Below, one piece after another: positions 23,601 through 31,500 of a stretch of 64,000 bases of DNA. Origin of the DNA: Enoplolaimus lenunculus (taxonomy: Eukaryota; Nematoda; Enoplea; Enoplida; Thoracostomopsidae). The stretch lies in contig JASANG010003801.1 of NCBI GenBank assembly GCA_030248215.1, forward strand, positions 1 through 64,000, read 5' to 3'. Position numbers and translations under genes: made by a program. Positions within the stretch are counted from its first letter, which is position 1. Each line of letters starts with the position of its first letter. The notes below the pieces were generated by a model. It did no database searches. It saw only the letters and a list, made by a program, of their open reading frames with translations, and was not told where the DNA came from.

Positions 23601-23654
23601 GTTGTTCCTCAGCTTCCGCAATGTATCGTTGTAGAGTTGTCACAAGAAACGATT
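8655..23654 (-). CDS. Prolyl 4-hydroxylase alpha subunit, 5' exon missing
   Basis: An ER enzyme that hydroxylates collagen-type prolines with Fe(II), 2-oxoglutarate and ascorbate, normally partnered with protein disulfide isomerase. Exons (minus strand, transcription order): 23654-23585, 22420-22266, 20552-20373, 19473-19234, 18583-18392, 17678-17467, 16286-16104, 15202-15120, 13416-13356 (tentative), 12781-12728, 11415-11233, 10338-10242, 8767-8655. Phases agree at every junction. Seen in order: the N-terminal dimerisation helix (ESFLVTTLQRYIAEAEEQL); the peptide-binding TPR part (EECYDVMHSAYYHGDNYHT); an acidic stretch (IDDEDEDEDDDEDG); and the LCAQSIR segment matching the family's LCRGE. 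The dioxygenase domain follows, with HxD in DPHVDV, GGATVFP, WYN, the second His in TVHGEC, and the 2-oxoglutarate Lys ten residues on in GHKW. All three iron ligands and the Lys are present. Exon 13356-13416 fits the phase but lacks the usual SKxAWL segment. The signal-peptide exon was not found. Confidence 0.88.
8834..8993 (-). mobile_element. TTAGGC-core MITE, subtype A, inverted
   Basis: Begins GGGCCAATCACAGAGGCGGA and ends GTTCCGCCCCTGATCTTTAT followed by ATGGG. It lies inside the last intron of the prolyl hydroxylase gene, about 65 bp from the last exon. Confidence 0.8.
9408..9572 (+). mobile_element. 'GTAGCCAG' element, copy 1
   Basis: Shares GGGCCCGYAGCCA at the left, AACCTTGCTTGCAAGTCA in the middle and a CTAGCACGGTGAACTG right end with copies at 31981-32146 and 49928-50082. 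This copy is the most diverged. Confidence 0.6.
9599..9813. mobile_element. Long-palindrome MITE, copy 1
   Basis: TGCGCCGTTCACAAT at the left is inverted at the right (ATTGTGAACGGCGCA). Inside, GGTGCCACAAAATATGC and the GGGCTAT..CGAGGTCAATTTC arms pair with one another, so nearly the whole element can fold as a hairpin. The second copy is at 22967-23112. Confidence 0.8.
10009..10231. mobile_element. TGAGTCA palindrome element, copy 1
   Basis: Starts CACTGTAAAAAATGGT and ends ACCATTTTTTGCAGTG. The arms contain repeated GAGTCAAA/TTTGACTC words around GCCAGAGTC. It lies within the last intron of the prolyl hydroxylase gene, with its right end 11 bp from exon 10242-10338. Confidence 0.8.
10372..10578 (+). 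mobile_element. TTAGGC-core MITE, subtype A
   Basis: Complete copy with GGCCCATTTAAAGATCAGGG at the left and CTGTTTTTTACATTTGCC at the right. Flanks CAATTATA and GAATTATA match 7/8. It is in a prolyl hydroxylase intron, 34 bp upstream of the exon at 10338. Confidence 0.85.
10960..11212. repeat. (AAAC)n microsatellite interrupted by a MITE
   Basis: AAACAAAC-type repeats occur at 10960-10997 and resume at 11147-11212, on the two sides of a MITE, as if the element inserted into one continuous array. Confidence 0.8.
10998..11146 (+). mobile_element. TTAGGC-core MITE, subtype A, inside (AAAC)n
   Basis: Runs from GGCCCATGTAAAGATCAGGG to CTTCTTTACATTGGCT. The core is short, with only three TTAGGC units. 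Confidence 0.85.
11684..12045. mobile_element. ACTTAAGT-rich inverted-repeat element
   Basis: Perfect 12-bp inverted ends, TGGCTGGGTTTC and GAAACCCAGCCA, enclose many overlapping ACTTAAGT palindromes near both ends and an ordinary middle. A diverged relative is at 46569-46860. It lies in a prolyl hydroxylase intron. Confidence 0.75.
12234..12464 (+). mobile_element. TTAGGC-core MITE, subtype B, exact 8-bp target duplication
   Basis: AGAAACCT is found at 12226-12233 and 12465-12472. Inside, a 30-bp block (TTAGGAATTGGCTCATCC plus CTTAGGC words) is repeated twice in tandem before the longer TTAGGC run. Confidence 0.9.
13099..13314 (+). mobile_element. TTAGGC-core MITE, subtype B
   Basis: Begins GCCCATGTATCGCACAGGGC and ends GGCCTTGTTCCATACATTAG. 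Several TTAGGC units carry substitutions. Confidence 0.75.
13463..13634 (+). mobile_element. TTAGGC-core MITE, subtype C
   Basis: Subtype C differs at the ends: GGGGCGTCCAGGTTTCTGGT on the left and TCTACTGTTACGCCCCTCAA on the right, with the same TTAGGC core. It sits 46 bp from the tentative exon at 13356-13416. Confidence 0.8.
13863..14290. repeat. Tandem 135-bp AT-rich units
   Basis: TTGTCTAAAATTA recurs. The blocks at 13863-13998 and 13999-14130 align along their length (GTCAAAATATTAAAATT and AAAGTTTTATAAAATTGTC in each), followed by decayed copies. Confidence 0.6.
14385..14553 (+). mobile_element. TTAGGC-core MITE, subtype B
   Basis: Ends GGGCCCATGTATAGAATAGG and CTGTTCTGTACATGGGCCC; flanks CTAAAACG and CTAAACTG give a 6/8 match. 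Confidence 0.85.
14615..14806 (+). mobile_element. TTAGGC-core MITE, subtype A
   Basis: Ends GGCCCATGTAAAAATCAAGG and CTGTTCTTTATATTGGTC. It lies in the prolyl hydroxylase intron between exons 15120-15202 and 13356-13416. Confidence 0.8.
15317..15440 (-). repeat. Probable decayed 'GTAGCCAG' element
   Basis: Contains CTTACAAGCAAGATTGAAA, the reverse of the GCTTGTAAG word seen in the family, with a GGTAACCAG left end. Weak similarity only. Confidence 0.35.
15697..15898. mobile_element. TGAGTCA palindrome element, copy 2
   Basis: ACACTGCAAAAATGGTTAGT at the left pairs with CTCACCATTTTTTTGCAGT at the right. The arms carry ACTACACAAACTGAGTCA and its inverse. Confidence 0.8.
15899..16045 (-). mobile_element. 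Truncated TTAGGC-core MITE
   Basis: Has the CTAAGC-type core and the AAGCTTAAGCTTACATTATT block, but its left end is replaced by the neighbouring TGAGTCA element, to which it is directly joined. Confidence 0.6.
16651..16831 (+). mobile_element. TTAGGC-core MITE, subtype C
   Basis: Ends GGCCAGTGTTTACTTTAACG and AAAACAACATTGGCC. Its right half and about 120 bp beyond it are duplicated at 16985-17224. Confidence 0.8.
16733..17224. repeat. Tandem duplication of a MITE half plus 3' flank
   Basis: 16733-16950 and 16996-17224 align throughout: TTAGGC core, GGAATTCATTTTTGCAACG, TAATCTACTGTTACGCCCCT, ACATATGTGGGGTGCTCCAG, ending TATATATCCAGCC. They differ by scattered substitutions and one extra TTAGGC-type unit, so the duplication followed the MITE insertion. 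Confidence 0.8.
17700..18125. repeat. AT-rich tandem repeat, units of about 90-100 bp
   Basis: AAAATATTAAGACATTTGGT recurs four times with ATAAAATAATA and TTAGGTAAATAT spacers. It fills the prolyl hydroxylase intron between exons 18392-18583 and 17467-17678. Confidence 0.7.
18778..19026 (-). mobile_element. TTAGGC-core MITE, subtype A, expanded core
   Basis: Inverted copy with about 25 TTAGGC-like hexamers split by AGAATGAGCATATTCCTAA blocks. Flanks GAATCTTC and GAATCTTG match 7/8. Confidence 0.85.
20010..20364. mobile_element. 'GTATGCAACTGGGTACAT' inverted-repeat element, copy 1
   Basis: Long inverted arms: AAGAGTATGCAACTGGGTAC, GTAGAAAAAATGTACCCAGC and a CCCCCTTATTTTGAGGGGG hairpin on the left are mirrored on the right (GTACCCAGTTGCACACTCTT). 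The right end stops 8 bp from the 5' splice site of prolyl hydroxylase exon 20373-20552. Partial copies are at 52361, 55100, 55995 and 57500. Confidence 0.75.
20569..20622 (+). repeat. Fragment of the 'CTCAAATGTGTATAGCACC' element
   Basis: CATATTCTCAAATGTGTATAGCACC matches the ends of the inverted-repeat element at 29788-30016. No partner end is seen. Confidence 0.45.
20925..21368. repeat. 22-bp GC-rich minisatellite, about 20 copies
   Basis: Unit GGCGGCGTGTGGCACGGCGT plus CC, nearly identical in all copies with a few C-to-T and G-to-A variants. Because 22 is not a multiple of 3, each open frame translates to a 22-residue repeat, and several frames on both strands are open. This explains five long ORFs that I do not call genes. 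It sits in the prolyl hydroxylase intron between exons 20373-20552 and 22266-22420. Confidence 0.9.
21523..21946. mobile_element. Inverted-repeat element with GCAGGGTTCCAAC ends
   Basis: GCAGGGTTCCAACCGGAA at the left is mirrored by TTCCGTTGGAACCCTGC at the right. Both flanks are rich in CGGAATCGGAATT words; the centre is AT-rich. Confidence 0.75.
22431..22526. repeat. Short hairpin next to an exon
   Basis: TATATATGTCGTAG and CTACGACATATACG, with GTAATTCAGCC and GGCTGAATTAC inside, form an inverted repeat of about 37 bp per arm. It begins about 11 bp upstream of prolyl hydroxylase exon 22266-22420 and could fold in the pre-mRNA at the acceptor. Confidence 0.7.
22967..23112. mobile_element. 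Long-palindrome MITE, copy 2
   Basis: Shorter copy of the element at 9599-9813, with GGTGCCACAAAATCTTATAG and its mirror and CGAGCTCGTTTTGAAAATGA in the centre. Confidence 0.75.
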
Positions 23655-23668
23655 CTATAATTTGCATC

Positions 23669-24083
23669 AGGGTTGCGTTATACTTTTTTTGACGTGCGGG
23701 CGCCGGTCCGTCGCCCGCACGGTACTGTCCGGCTCCGAACGTCACCCGTACGGCGTCGTCCGTCACTGTGCGGCGCCGTCCGTCACCGCGCAGCGCTGTC
23801 AGACACCGCGTGGCACCGACCGTCAACGTGCGGTATCGTACGCAAATAACTCACGTACGATAACGTGTGGTGATGGACGGTGACGGACGACGGCGTACGG
23901 GTTACGGACAGTGGCGGACGGTGACGGACGTCGCCGTCCGCATGACGCACGGTGACGGACAGCGCCGTACGGGTGACGCACGGTGACGGACAGCGCCGTA
24001 CGGGTGACGCACGGTGACGGACAGCGCCGTACGGGTGACGCACGGTGACGGACGGCGCCGGACGTCCAGTATAGCGCAACCCT
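23669..24083. mobile_element. Inverted-repeat element carrying a CGTACGG minisatellite, copy 1
   Basis: Ends AGGGTTGCGTTATACT and AGTATAGCGCAACCCT mirror each other at 15 of 16 positions. Inside, GCCGTACGGGTGACGCACGG-type units repeat at least four times on one arm with inverted counterparts on the other. The left end lies about 15 bp from the splice acceptor of the first recognised prolyl hydroxylase exon. Confidence 0.8.
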
Positions 24084-24587
24084 AAATCAGTTTTAAAAGC
24101 TTTAATAAAATTCTTGGTCAAAACTCGCATATATCAGTCACTTGGAAATGAATTTAAGTAACGAATCGGGTCAAAAATGCGAAACTTATTTCGTATTTTA
24201 AAAAGGTTTATGTTATTGAGAAAAAATAGTTTTGACAAAACCTAAAAAACGTTTTGAATTACCTTGTCTGAAACGCGATGAGCGTTTACAATTGCGTTTT
24301 ATTTTTGACACAATAAAAATTTCAACCATTTTGTATTGTTTTTGATGTCTTTTCCACTCAAACAAATGAAACGAATACTATTTGAGGAGTTGCACAATAA
24401 AATATTTAGTTGGAAAAAAATCTTGTTTATATATAACTCAAAAATAACCAGAAATAACTAATTCTCTCTCTGATTTGATTATATAATCAACTTGACAGAA
24501 AATATCTGTATAATTGTCTTGAATTTTACAATATTTTGATTTTTGAATTGATGTTTATTTTATTACCAAAAACACTGCGTAATTTTG
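24084..24587. other. No gene recognised
   Basis: AT-rich sequence with no exon-like segment or repeat boundary. The missing 5' exon of the prolyl hydroxylase could lie here or further right, but no signal peptide was found. Confidence 0.35.
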
Positions 24588-24772
24588 ACCAATGTAAAGG
24601 AACAAGGGCGGAACAGTATTATAAGCATATTTCTAAGCCTAAGCCTAAGCGTAAAGAATGAGTTTATTCCTAAGCCTAAGGCTAAGCCAAGCAAAAATAT
24701 AGTCTAAAGCTGAAGCTTTACTCTAATCTGGTCCCACAGAAAAACGTTCCAACCCTGATCTTCACATAGGCC
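24588..24772 (-). mobile_element. TTAGGC-core MITE, subtype A
   Basis: Ends GACCAATGTAAAGGAACAAG and CCCTGATCTTCACATAGGCC; flanks GTAATTTT and GTAACTTT match 7/8. Confidence 0.85.
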
Positions 24773-25039
24773 GTAACTTTTAACAAATTTGCAATTAAAA
24801 TCTACTAACCCGCTTTGATTAGTTTTTGCAAATGGACTGAAGATCTATGAATCGACGCTTCAGTACATTGAGGTATGAATAAGGTTATTAGAACTAAACA
24901 GTTGAATAATACGTGCATTGCTGAACTATTTTGGTAATATTAAATTAAACTATAATTTATTGCGCTAAAATGAACGAAAGCTACCCTCATAGCCTTGTCA
25001 ACCGTATTTTCAACTGTGTAAAACACCTATCGCCAGTTA

Positions 25040-25300
25040 GTAATACTGTATTGGCCCGAATAAGAGGGGGATGGGTAATAAGAGGGGTCCCCATTTTGAG
25101 TCCGAAACAATTGGAGTCCGTATCCCTAATAAGAGTCCGTAAGCGGACAGAGTCTCTAAACCCTGATTAGGGCCCGTAAATGTCAAATAACCCTAATTGT
25201 AGCGCATAAATGACTCCAGGACCAAATATTTTAGTTTGAAACTTTAAAGCGTACTTAAATTTTGGAAGTACATTCCTAAGTATAACCTTGTATTATCACT
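25040..25300 (-). mobile_element. 'GGACTC' element, copy 2 (inverted)
   Basis: Inverted match to 7055-7292: GGGTAATAAGAGGGGTCCCC, GAGTCCGTATCCCTAATAAG, AAACTTTAAAGCGTACTTAA and CATTCCTAAGTATAACC. Related fragments with CCCCCTTTTATTCGGGTCAC follow at about 25390-25500 and at 12555-12615. Confidence 0.65.
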
Positions 25301-25600
25301 CAAGCTATTGACACAAGACAAATAAACGTTTAATTCAACGGATAATTGCAGTACCGGATAAATCTCAGTAACGAAGGGCGGCGGAGTGTGGGTTAAAAAT
25401 AAATAACAGTCCGTAACCGAATAACAAGGGGGGTGTACGCTCTGGAAAGGCCAAATAAATATCAGTCCCCCCCTTTTATTCGGGTCACTACAGTATGTTA
25501 TCAAAATATACAAGTAAACTACAACCGCCGCGGATATCAAACTTGGTTTGTAGAAAAAAATAAATGTAAAAGATACGTTAATTTATTAAACATCACCATT

Positions 25601-25831
25601 TGTACACTGCAAAAAATAGTGAGTAAAATGGCACTCTCTCCGAAATAGGCTTTTCGGGACTTATACCATCTGAGTGAAATTCGACTCAACCAGGGTCAAA
25701 TTCGACTCACTGAGCGATTTGGGTGAATGAGAATTTGACTCTGGCGGTGTCGAATTTGACTCAGCTTGTGTAGACCGGAAATGCCTATTACAGAGAGAGT
25801 GAATTTGACTCACTATTTTGTGTAGTGTATG
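25601..25831. mobile_element. TGAGTCA palindrome element, copy 3
   Basis: Left ACACTGCAAAAAATAGTGAG, right CTCACTATTTTGTGTAGTG. A fragment of the same right end (GTGAATTTGACTCACCATT) is at 25895-25935, so part of the element is present again in tandem. Confidence 0.75.
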
Positions 25832-26152
25832 TAACAGGATACATTTGGCTGTTGATATTTTTGTTTGCTTTGCAAAGTTGAATCGTTCAAAGAGTTTAGA
25901 GAGTGAATTTGACTCACCATTTTGTGCAGTGTAGGTTTTAAATTTAAGCGACATATTGCAGTAACTGGTAAAGGTAATAAAAGATTGTAGACACGTTTGG
26001 GCATATGAAAACAATTCAAGTGCTGCGGTTGAAACTACATGAAATGAATAGAAAGTTGAAATTTAATGTAATAATTTTCAGATGCCTGCGATAAATATTA
26101 TTTACCAATGAGCGCACCTTGTAATATTGATCTGATCATGCATGTACCTTAT

Positions 26153-26206
26153 AATACACTGTAAATTCCAGTGAGTTCGTTTATCAACTCAGAGAATGCA
26201 ATAATC
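26153..26206 (+). repeat. Fragment of the GAGTTGATTAATCAACTC element
   Basis: ACACTGTAAATTCCAGTGAG followed by TTTATCAACTCAGAG matches one end of the elements at 31055-31305 and 60299-60556. Confidence 0.55.
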
Positions 26207-26515
26207 CATTTTGAATATCTTGCACCTGCAAGTAGTTGCAAGGAAACAATGTTTTGATTCTGCATTTTTAGCGCGAATTTATTTGAATAATTTGCATTCG
26301 ACTGCAATAAATATCAATCGTAAGCTATTAATTATCAGTTCAGCCAATGGTGATGAATTATAATTCAACGTGCAAGACTTTTCATACTTTTGAACTATAA
26401 TTCGGGGTGTTAAAATGCAGTTGCAAGTTCTCCGAATAAATTTTTGAAAAAACTTGCAGTTGCAATTTTCAGCTGCAACAAACATTCATGCGCAATGAAG
26501 GCTTTACTCAAAATA
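26207..26515. repeat. TTGCAGCTGCAA-type repeat, copy 1
   Basis: Recurrent TTGCACCTGCAAG, ACTTGCAGTTGCAATTTTC and CAGCTGCAAC words. Related stretches are at 46125-46245 and 54716-54925; boundaries are unclear. Confidence 0.45.
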
Positions 26516-26578
26516 TCTTGAGTTGGGCGTAAAATAAAATTTTTTAAAAATTCCGCTCTTAAAGGTGCTGCAAACGTT

Positions 26579-26863
26579 GGCCCATGTAAAGATCAGGGGC
26601 GGAACGTTTTCTGTGGGACTGCAATAGAGTAAGCTTAAGCTTTTTAGACTAATTTTTTTGCTTGGCTCAGGGCTTAGGCTTTGGCTTAGGGTCCATGTAA
26701 AGATCAGGGTCGGAACGTTTTTCTATGGGACTGCAATTGAGTAAGCTTAAGCTTGAGACTAATATTTTTGCTTGGCCTAAGCTTGGGAATAAACTCATTC
26801 TTAGGCTTAGGCTTAGGAATATGCATATAAAATACTGTTCCGCTCCTGTTTTTTACATTGGCC
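26579..26863 (+). mobile_element. Two joined TTAGGC-core MITE copies with one exact target duplication
   Basis: A truncated copy (26579 to about 26690) runs into a complete second one that restarts at TCCATGTAAAGATCAGGG. CAAACGTT flanks the pair on both sides exactly. One target duplication around two copies suggests internal duplication rather than two insertions. Confidence 0.85.
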
Positions 26864-27844
26864 CAAACGTTTGAGATATACCGAACAAATATGCGCCGGC
26901 CTTTTTTCAATGCCCTTTACCTTTACGGCATATACCACCAAAACTCGGTGTTTAACCAGTATTCAAAGTATTTATACTTTATGAAAATTCTGACAAAAAA
27001 AGCTGAACTCAAACTCACAATGTACACGTCAGCGTAAAGTGGGATTTAGCATAACATTGAAACGTTATTTGCTCTCTGTCCGAGACAGAAAAACACATGT
27101 TTCACATACAGTATATCATAAACGTGTCAAGGGACGTTGTCAGGGCGGACGAGTTTCGGCATCAAGTACTCTTCGTTCGAATTTTTGCCGGGGGTGGTTG
27201 TGAATTTTTTTTCAGACGGTAACACAGAAGAAACCAATTCAAAATATTTTTCTAGCGTAACCCCTGGTATCAAATTCCTGGCTCAACCCCTGACAAAATG
27301 TATACTAAAAGCGGAGTCGGACGATAACGTTTTGAAATATAGAATTTTAAAATGTTAAATCGAACGCGTTCAAATTGAAACTTTGGTAATTTTTAGTTCA
27401 ACTCAACTTTGCTACTGCGTGGGTTTGAGGCCAATTTTAACTCTAGTAACTCTTATGGGACAGGTCCATAATTTTCTATGATAGTCTGCGGCAGGAACGT
27501 AGCGAGGATTCGGAACTCGAGGTTACGGTCTATAAACAGCTCAAAGAGTGGGTTTCCAATGTGATCAACTGGAAACACTCTTAAGACCACCTGGATAACA
27601 TTACAAAGGATGGGCTTAAAATCCGTTACCCCGAATACAGCATCGGATCTCAGCAGGCGACACGTTTCTTAATGTTCTTCTGTAACTCATTTTTACTTCT
27701 TGCAACTGGCCGTGATCGCTACGACTAACTCGTAGGATATTAAATGAGAGATATTTCATCCGGTTTTAGAATTAACCAAATTGCCTAACAGTCGAAACGT
27801 TTTTTTTCATCTTGGCCAACCGTCGCTTACAAAAAAGTTGCCCC
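26864..27844. other. No gene recognised
   Basis: Mixed sequence. 27530-27720 is somewhat protein-like on the plus strand (YKQLKEWVSNVINWKHS and further short frames) and may be a remnant of a transposon protein, but I cannot assign it. Confidence 0.3.
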
Positions 27845-28276
27845 ATTGGCACAATCAGCGCCGTAACAGTAGTGAAAGCATATTGTCAAGCCTATAAGCC
27901 TAAGCGTAAATCTAAGCGTGAACTTATACCTAAGTCTAAGCCTAATCCTAAGCCTAAGAGTAAATTTAAGTGTCAGAATGAGCTTATACCTAAGCCTAAT
28001 CCTAACCCTAAGCCTAAGAGTAAATTTAAGCGTCAGAATGAGCTTATACCTAGCCTAAGCCTAAGCCTAAGCCTAAGTGTAAATCTAAGCGTCTCAGAAT
28101 CAACTTATACCTAAGCCTAAGCCTAATCCTAACGCTAAGCCTAAGAGTAAATTTAAGCGTCAGAATGAGCTTATACCTAAGCCTAAGCCTAAGCCCAAAC
28201 AATAAACGTTAATGTAAAGCTTAACCATATTCGATTGTAGTCCGCAGAAAAACGTTTCGCTAATGATCTCTTCACA
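27845..28276 (-). mobile_element. TTAGGC-core MITE with greatly expanded core
   Basis: Over 430 bp, the longest copy. A block of about 57 bp (GAGCTTATACCTAAGCCTAA, then AGAGTAAATTTAAGCGTCAG) recurs four to five times with TTAGGC-type hexamers. The ends CAGCGCCGTAACAGTAGT and AAAACGTTTCGCTAATGATC are decayed family ends. Confidence 0.85.
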
Positions 28277-28568
28277 TGCGCAGAGTTTGTTGACATTGCA
28301 CCGCATGAATATTTTATAGTTTCATCTGAGATCCAATTTCAAGCTGACATAGCAACCCAGGCCTATTGGATGGATGGCAGTTTACGGATTACGAGTGCTC
28401 GACTTTGATATCTTCCGGTTGATTCTGAGGTTGTTCTACGCAAGCATGCAGGAACCGCTGTGACGTACTGGGTGTTGTGTTTTATCTTGTGTTAGATATG
28501 GTTAGCGAAGTTATATTGTACTGACAGTATACTCTATGTGGAAAGGCTTGCAATAGTCAACGGATGAT

Positions 28569-31500
28569 TTATGCTAATTTTGTGGCAACTAAGTCTGGTT
28601 CGCTGATTGCATACTGGCGTTGTTGTTGTTGTTGTTGTCGTTGTTGTTGTTGGTGGTGGTGTTGTTGTTGTTGTTGGTATTGTTGTTGTTGTTGTTGTTG
28701 GTGTTGTTGTTGTTGTTGGTGTTGTTGTTGTTGTTGTTGGTGGTGTTGTTGTTGTTGTTGGTATTGTTGTTGTTGTTGTTGTTGGTGTTGTTGTTGTTGT
28801 TGTCGTTGTTGTTGTTGGTGGTGGTGTTGTTGTTGTTGTTGGTGTTGTTGTTGTTGTTGGTGTTGTTGTTGTTGGTGTTGTTGTTGTTGTTGTTGTTGTT
28901 GTTCTGGTGTAAATTGCCTTGACGCAAGTGTTTCGCTGACTTTTTCCATTGATATCCCATAAGATTCGGCCATTTCGCGTAATGTCAATTTTTGCCTTCG
29001 CCGGCGTGTCTCACTATTGTCCTTGTGCCAGTTGTAGTGATCAGGTCCCCCGTCGTCGGAGCTTTCATCGTCATAATACCTGCAATGATATTTGATAAAT
29101 AACATAGCTAGTAAAATGCGTCATCTACAGTAATTTGCGCCTCGGCTTGACGAAATCAAAAACGCCTTTTTCGAACTTGAGTTTGAAAAAAGGGCAGGAC
29201 AGGGAAATTAAAAACACGGATTTTGATCAATAGATAAAATTGAAATGTCACTGCTACCCGTGTTTTAAAGTCATGTTGAAAAAGGCAATTTTGATTTTCA
29301 CAAACTGGGCGCAAATTAAAGTGGATGTCGGATAATGGTTTGAAATGAGACCACTTAATCCCTTAAAATTAAGATGAATTGTCTATTTTAAATTAAAGGC
29401 AATTTTGATTTTCACAATCCGGGCGCAAATTAAAGTGGATGTCGGATAATAGTTTGAAATGAGACAACTTAATCCCTTAAAATTAATATGAATTGTCTAT
29501 TTTAAATTTTAAACTCATAGGGTATATAGTGCCATTGATTTGGTGTTGTTACTATAGATTTAACCTTTTGCCGTTTAGTTGCAGTTAAAATGCGATATTA
29601 CATATATTTTTTTAATTTCAAAACTCTTGGACCCGGCGCTCAGCCTCAACATTATTTTAAATTGTATCAAAAAATTCAAAAGACAACTATCAAAGTCGCA
29701 GAAAACCACAAAAATCACCAATGCATACTACGATTTACAAAAGCCTACACAATTTTGTCAGTGGATAAATTGAGAAAAACTAAAAACTTGGGCTCGTATG
29801 CTCAAATGTGTATGGCACCAAACGCCATATTGTGATTGGTCTGGTAACCGTTTGAATCGGTGAATACAAAGGCTCAAAATTGAACACATTTTTCGTATAT
29901 GATTTGTTCTACTACTGTACCAATTTTGAGTTCAACAACTGCAATAGTTAGCGAGTTTGAAAACCTATTGCCACTAACTGATGATAGTTGCTATATACAC
30001 ATTTGAGAATATGGGCAATTAGTTTAATTTGAAGTTACGCAATTTTACCTGCAACATTTTGGTTTATCGTAACAATTCCATTTATACAGCGATCGCACGC
30101 CTCCGGGTATCGCGTCTGGCTCCCAATCGACGTGTTCCAGGTCAATTACTTCCAGCAAAAGCGCTCGACAATAATTCGACCCGTTGTGTTCGATGAGGCG
30201 TTTGCGAATGTTTGTCATTAGTCGACTTTTTTGATGGGCACTGAATAGTTTTTCTGTAAAAATAAAAAAATTATTCAAATTCCTTTAATTGTTTTAATTT
30301 AAAAATGGATCCTTTTAGTTTTATTTTGCCTCGATAAACTAACAAATAAAATACGTAACAAATTTCAGTAAAAATTAAGTATACAACTAAAAAATTATAT
30401 TTAAAATTTAATTAATTTAAGGAATGGTAAATTTTTAAAAATCTAAACTGCCAAGTCTTATCCGTTTACATGGCCCATATATAGAACCGGGCCGGAACAG
30501 TAGTATAAGCATACTCCTAAGCCTAAGCCTAAGCCTAAGCAAAAAAATTTGTCTAAAGCTTAAACTGTCTCTATTATAGCTCCTCCGGAAAACGATCCGA
30601 CCCTGTTCTATACATGGGCCGTTTACATGATAGAATGAAATTTGTTAGCGCATAGAAATTCTGTTAGTTTCCAAGTGACTAAAATTTAAATCGAAACGTT
30701 GAGACCAAAATTCGAGGATAGGCTCAGATCAGCCGCTGTTACAGCGTTCATTACGGAACCATTTTAAGTCCACAATAATCAAAAATTCCAATAACAACCC
30801 CTCGTATTATAGCCTCAATATAAGGTTCTGTACAAAACTTTGGCTCGAAGTAAGTATATTTACCCCAAAAAATTTTTGAATTTTTCATATTTGGCCAAAA
30901 TTTACGCATATCTTACGCTATAAGCTTAGGCGTAAGCTTGTCGCCGAAACTGTGTAGGTCGTAAAAACTGTAAAAATGTTTTAGCTCAACTTTAATGACA
31001 CTTCGTTATACCAGAGAGTTTAGGGCATTTTCGCCCGTCAAAAATTTCAGCCTATCACTGTAATTTCCAGTGAGTTGATTTTAACTCAAAATGAGTTGAA
31101 TCCACTCAGGTACCTGAGCTCTGAATTAGGTCATTCAGAGCTCAGAATTCTGAATTGGATTGACTCATTTTGAGTTAATTAATCAACTCACGCGGAATTA
31201 AATAACCTCAGAGTTAGTTAATATTTAGTACTATGAACTCAGAAATGACCAAAAATTACCAATTCTTTCTGAGTTGATTAATCAACTCACTGGAATTCAC
31301 AGGGTAACTTTAAGCGAAAAACTTCAGTTTACTATCTATAACCCCTTCTCACATTGAGTTGCCTGTAGGCAACTCAGCGCAGTGTATATACGTTAAATAG
31401 TATATATCGCACCGTGTTTAACAATTGCAACACGTATACATAGTACTAAATCGCCACAAGACGTGAGAACCCCTCGGGCTCGAGCGTCAAGCTCCTATAG

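Noticed and set aside
27530-27720. Possible transposon protein remnant
   Set aside because: Short protein-like pieces only; no diagnostic motif of a transposase or reverse transcriptase was seen.
27845-28276. Internal telomere or chromosome end
   Set aside because: TTAGGC-type hexamers are imperfect, mixed with other blocks and bounded by MITE ends; flanking genes continue on both sides.
28564-28962. Cys-, Val-, Leu- and Asn-repeat open frames
   Set aside because: Shadow frames of the CAA array; only the minus-strand Gln frame continues a conserved exon.
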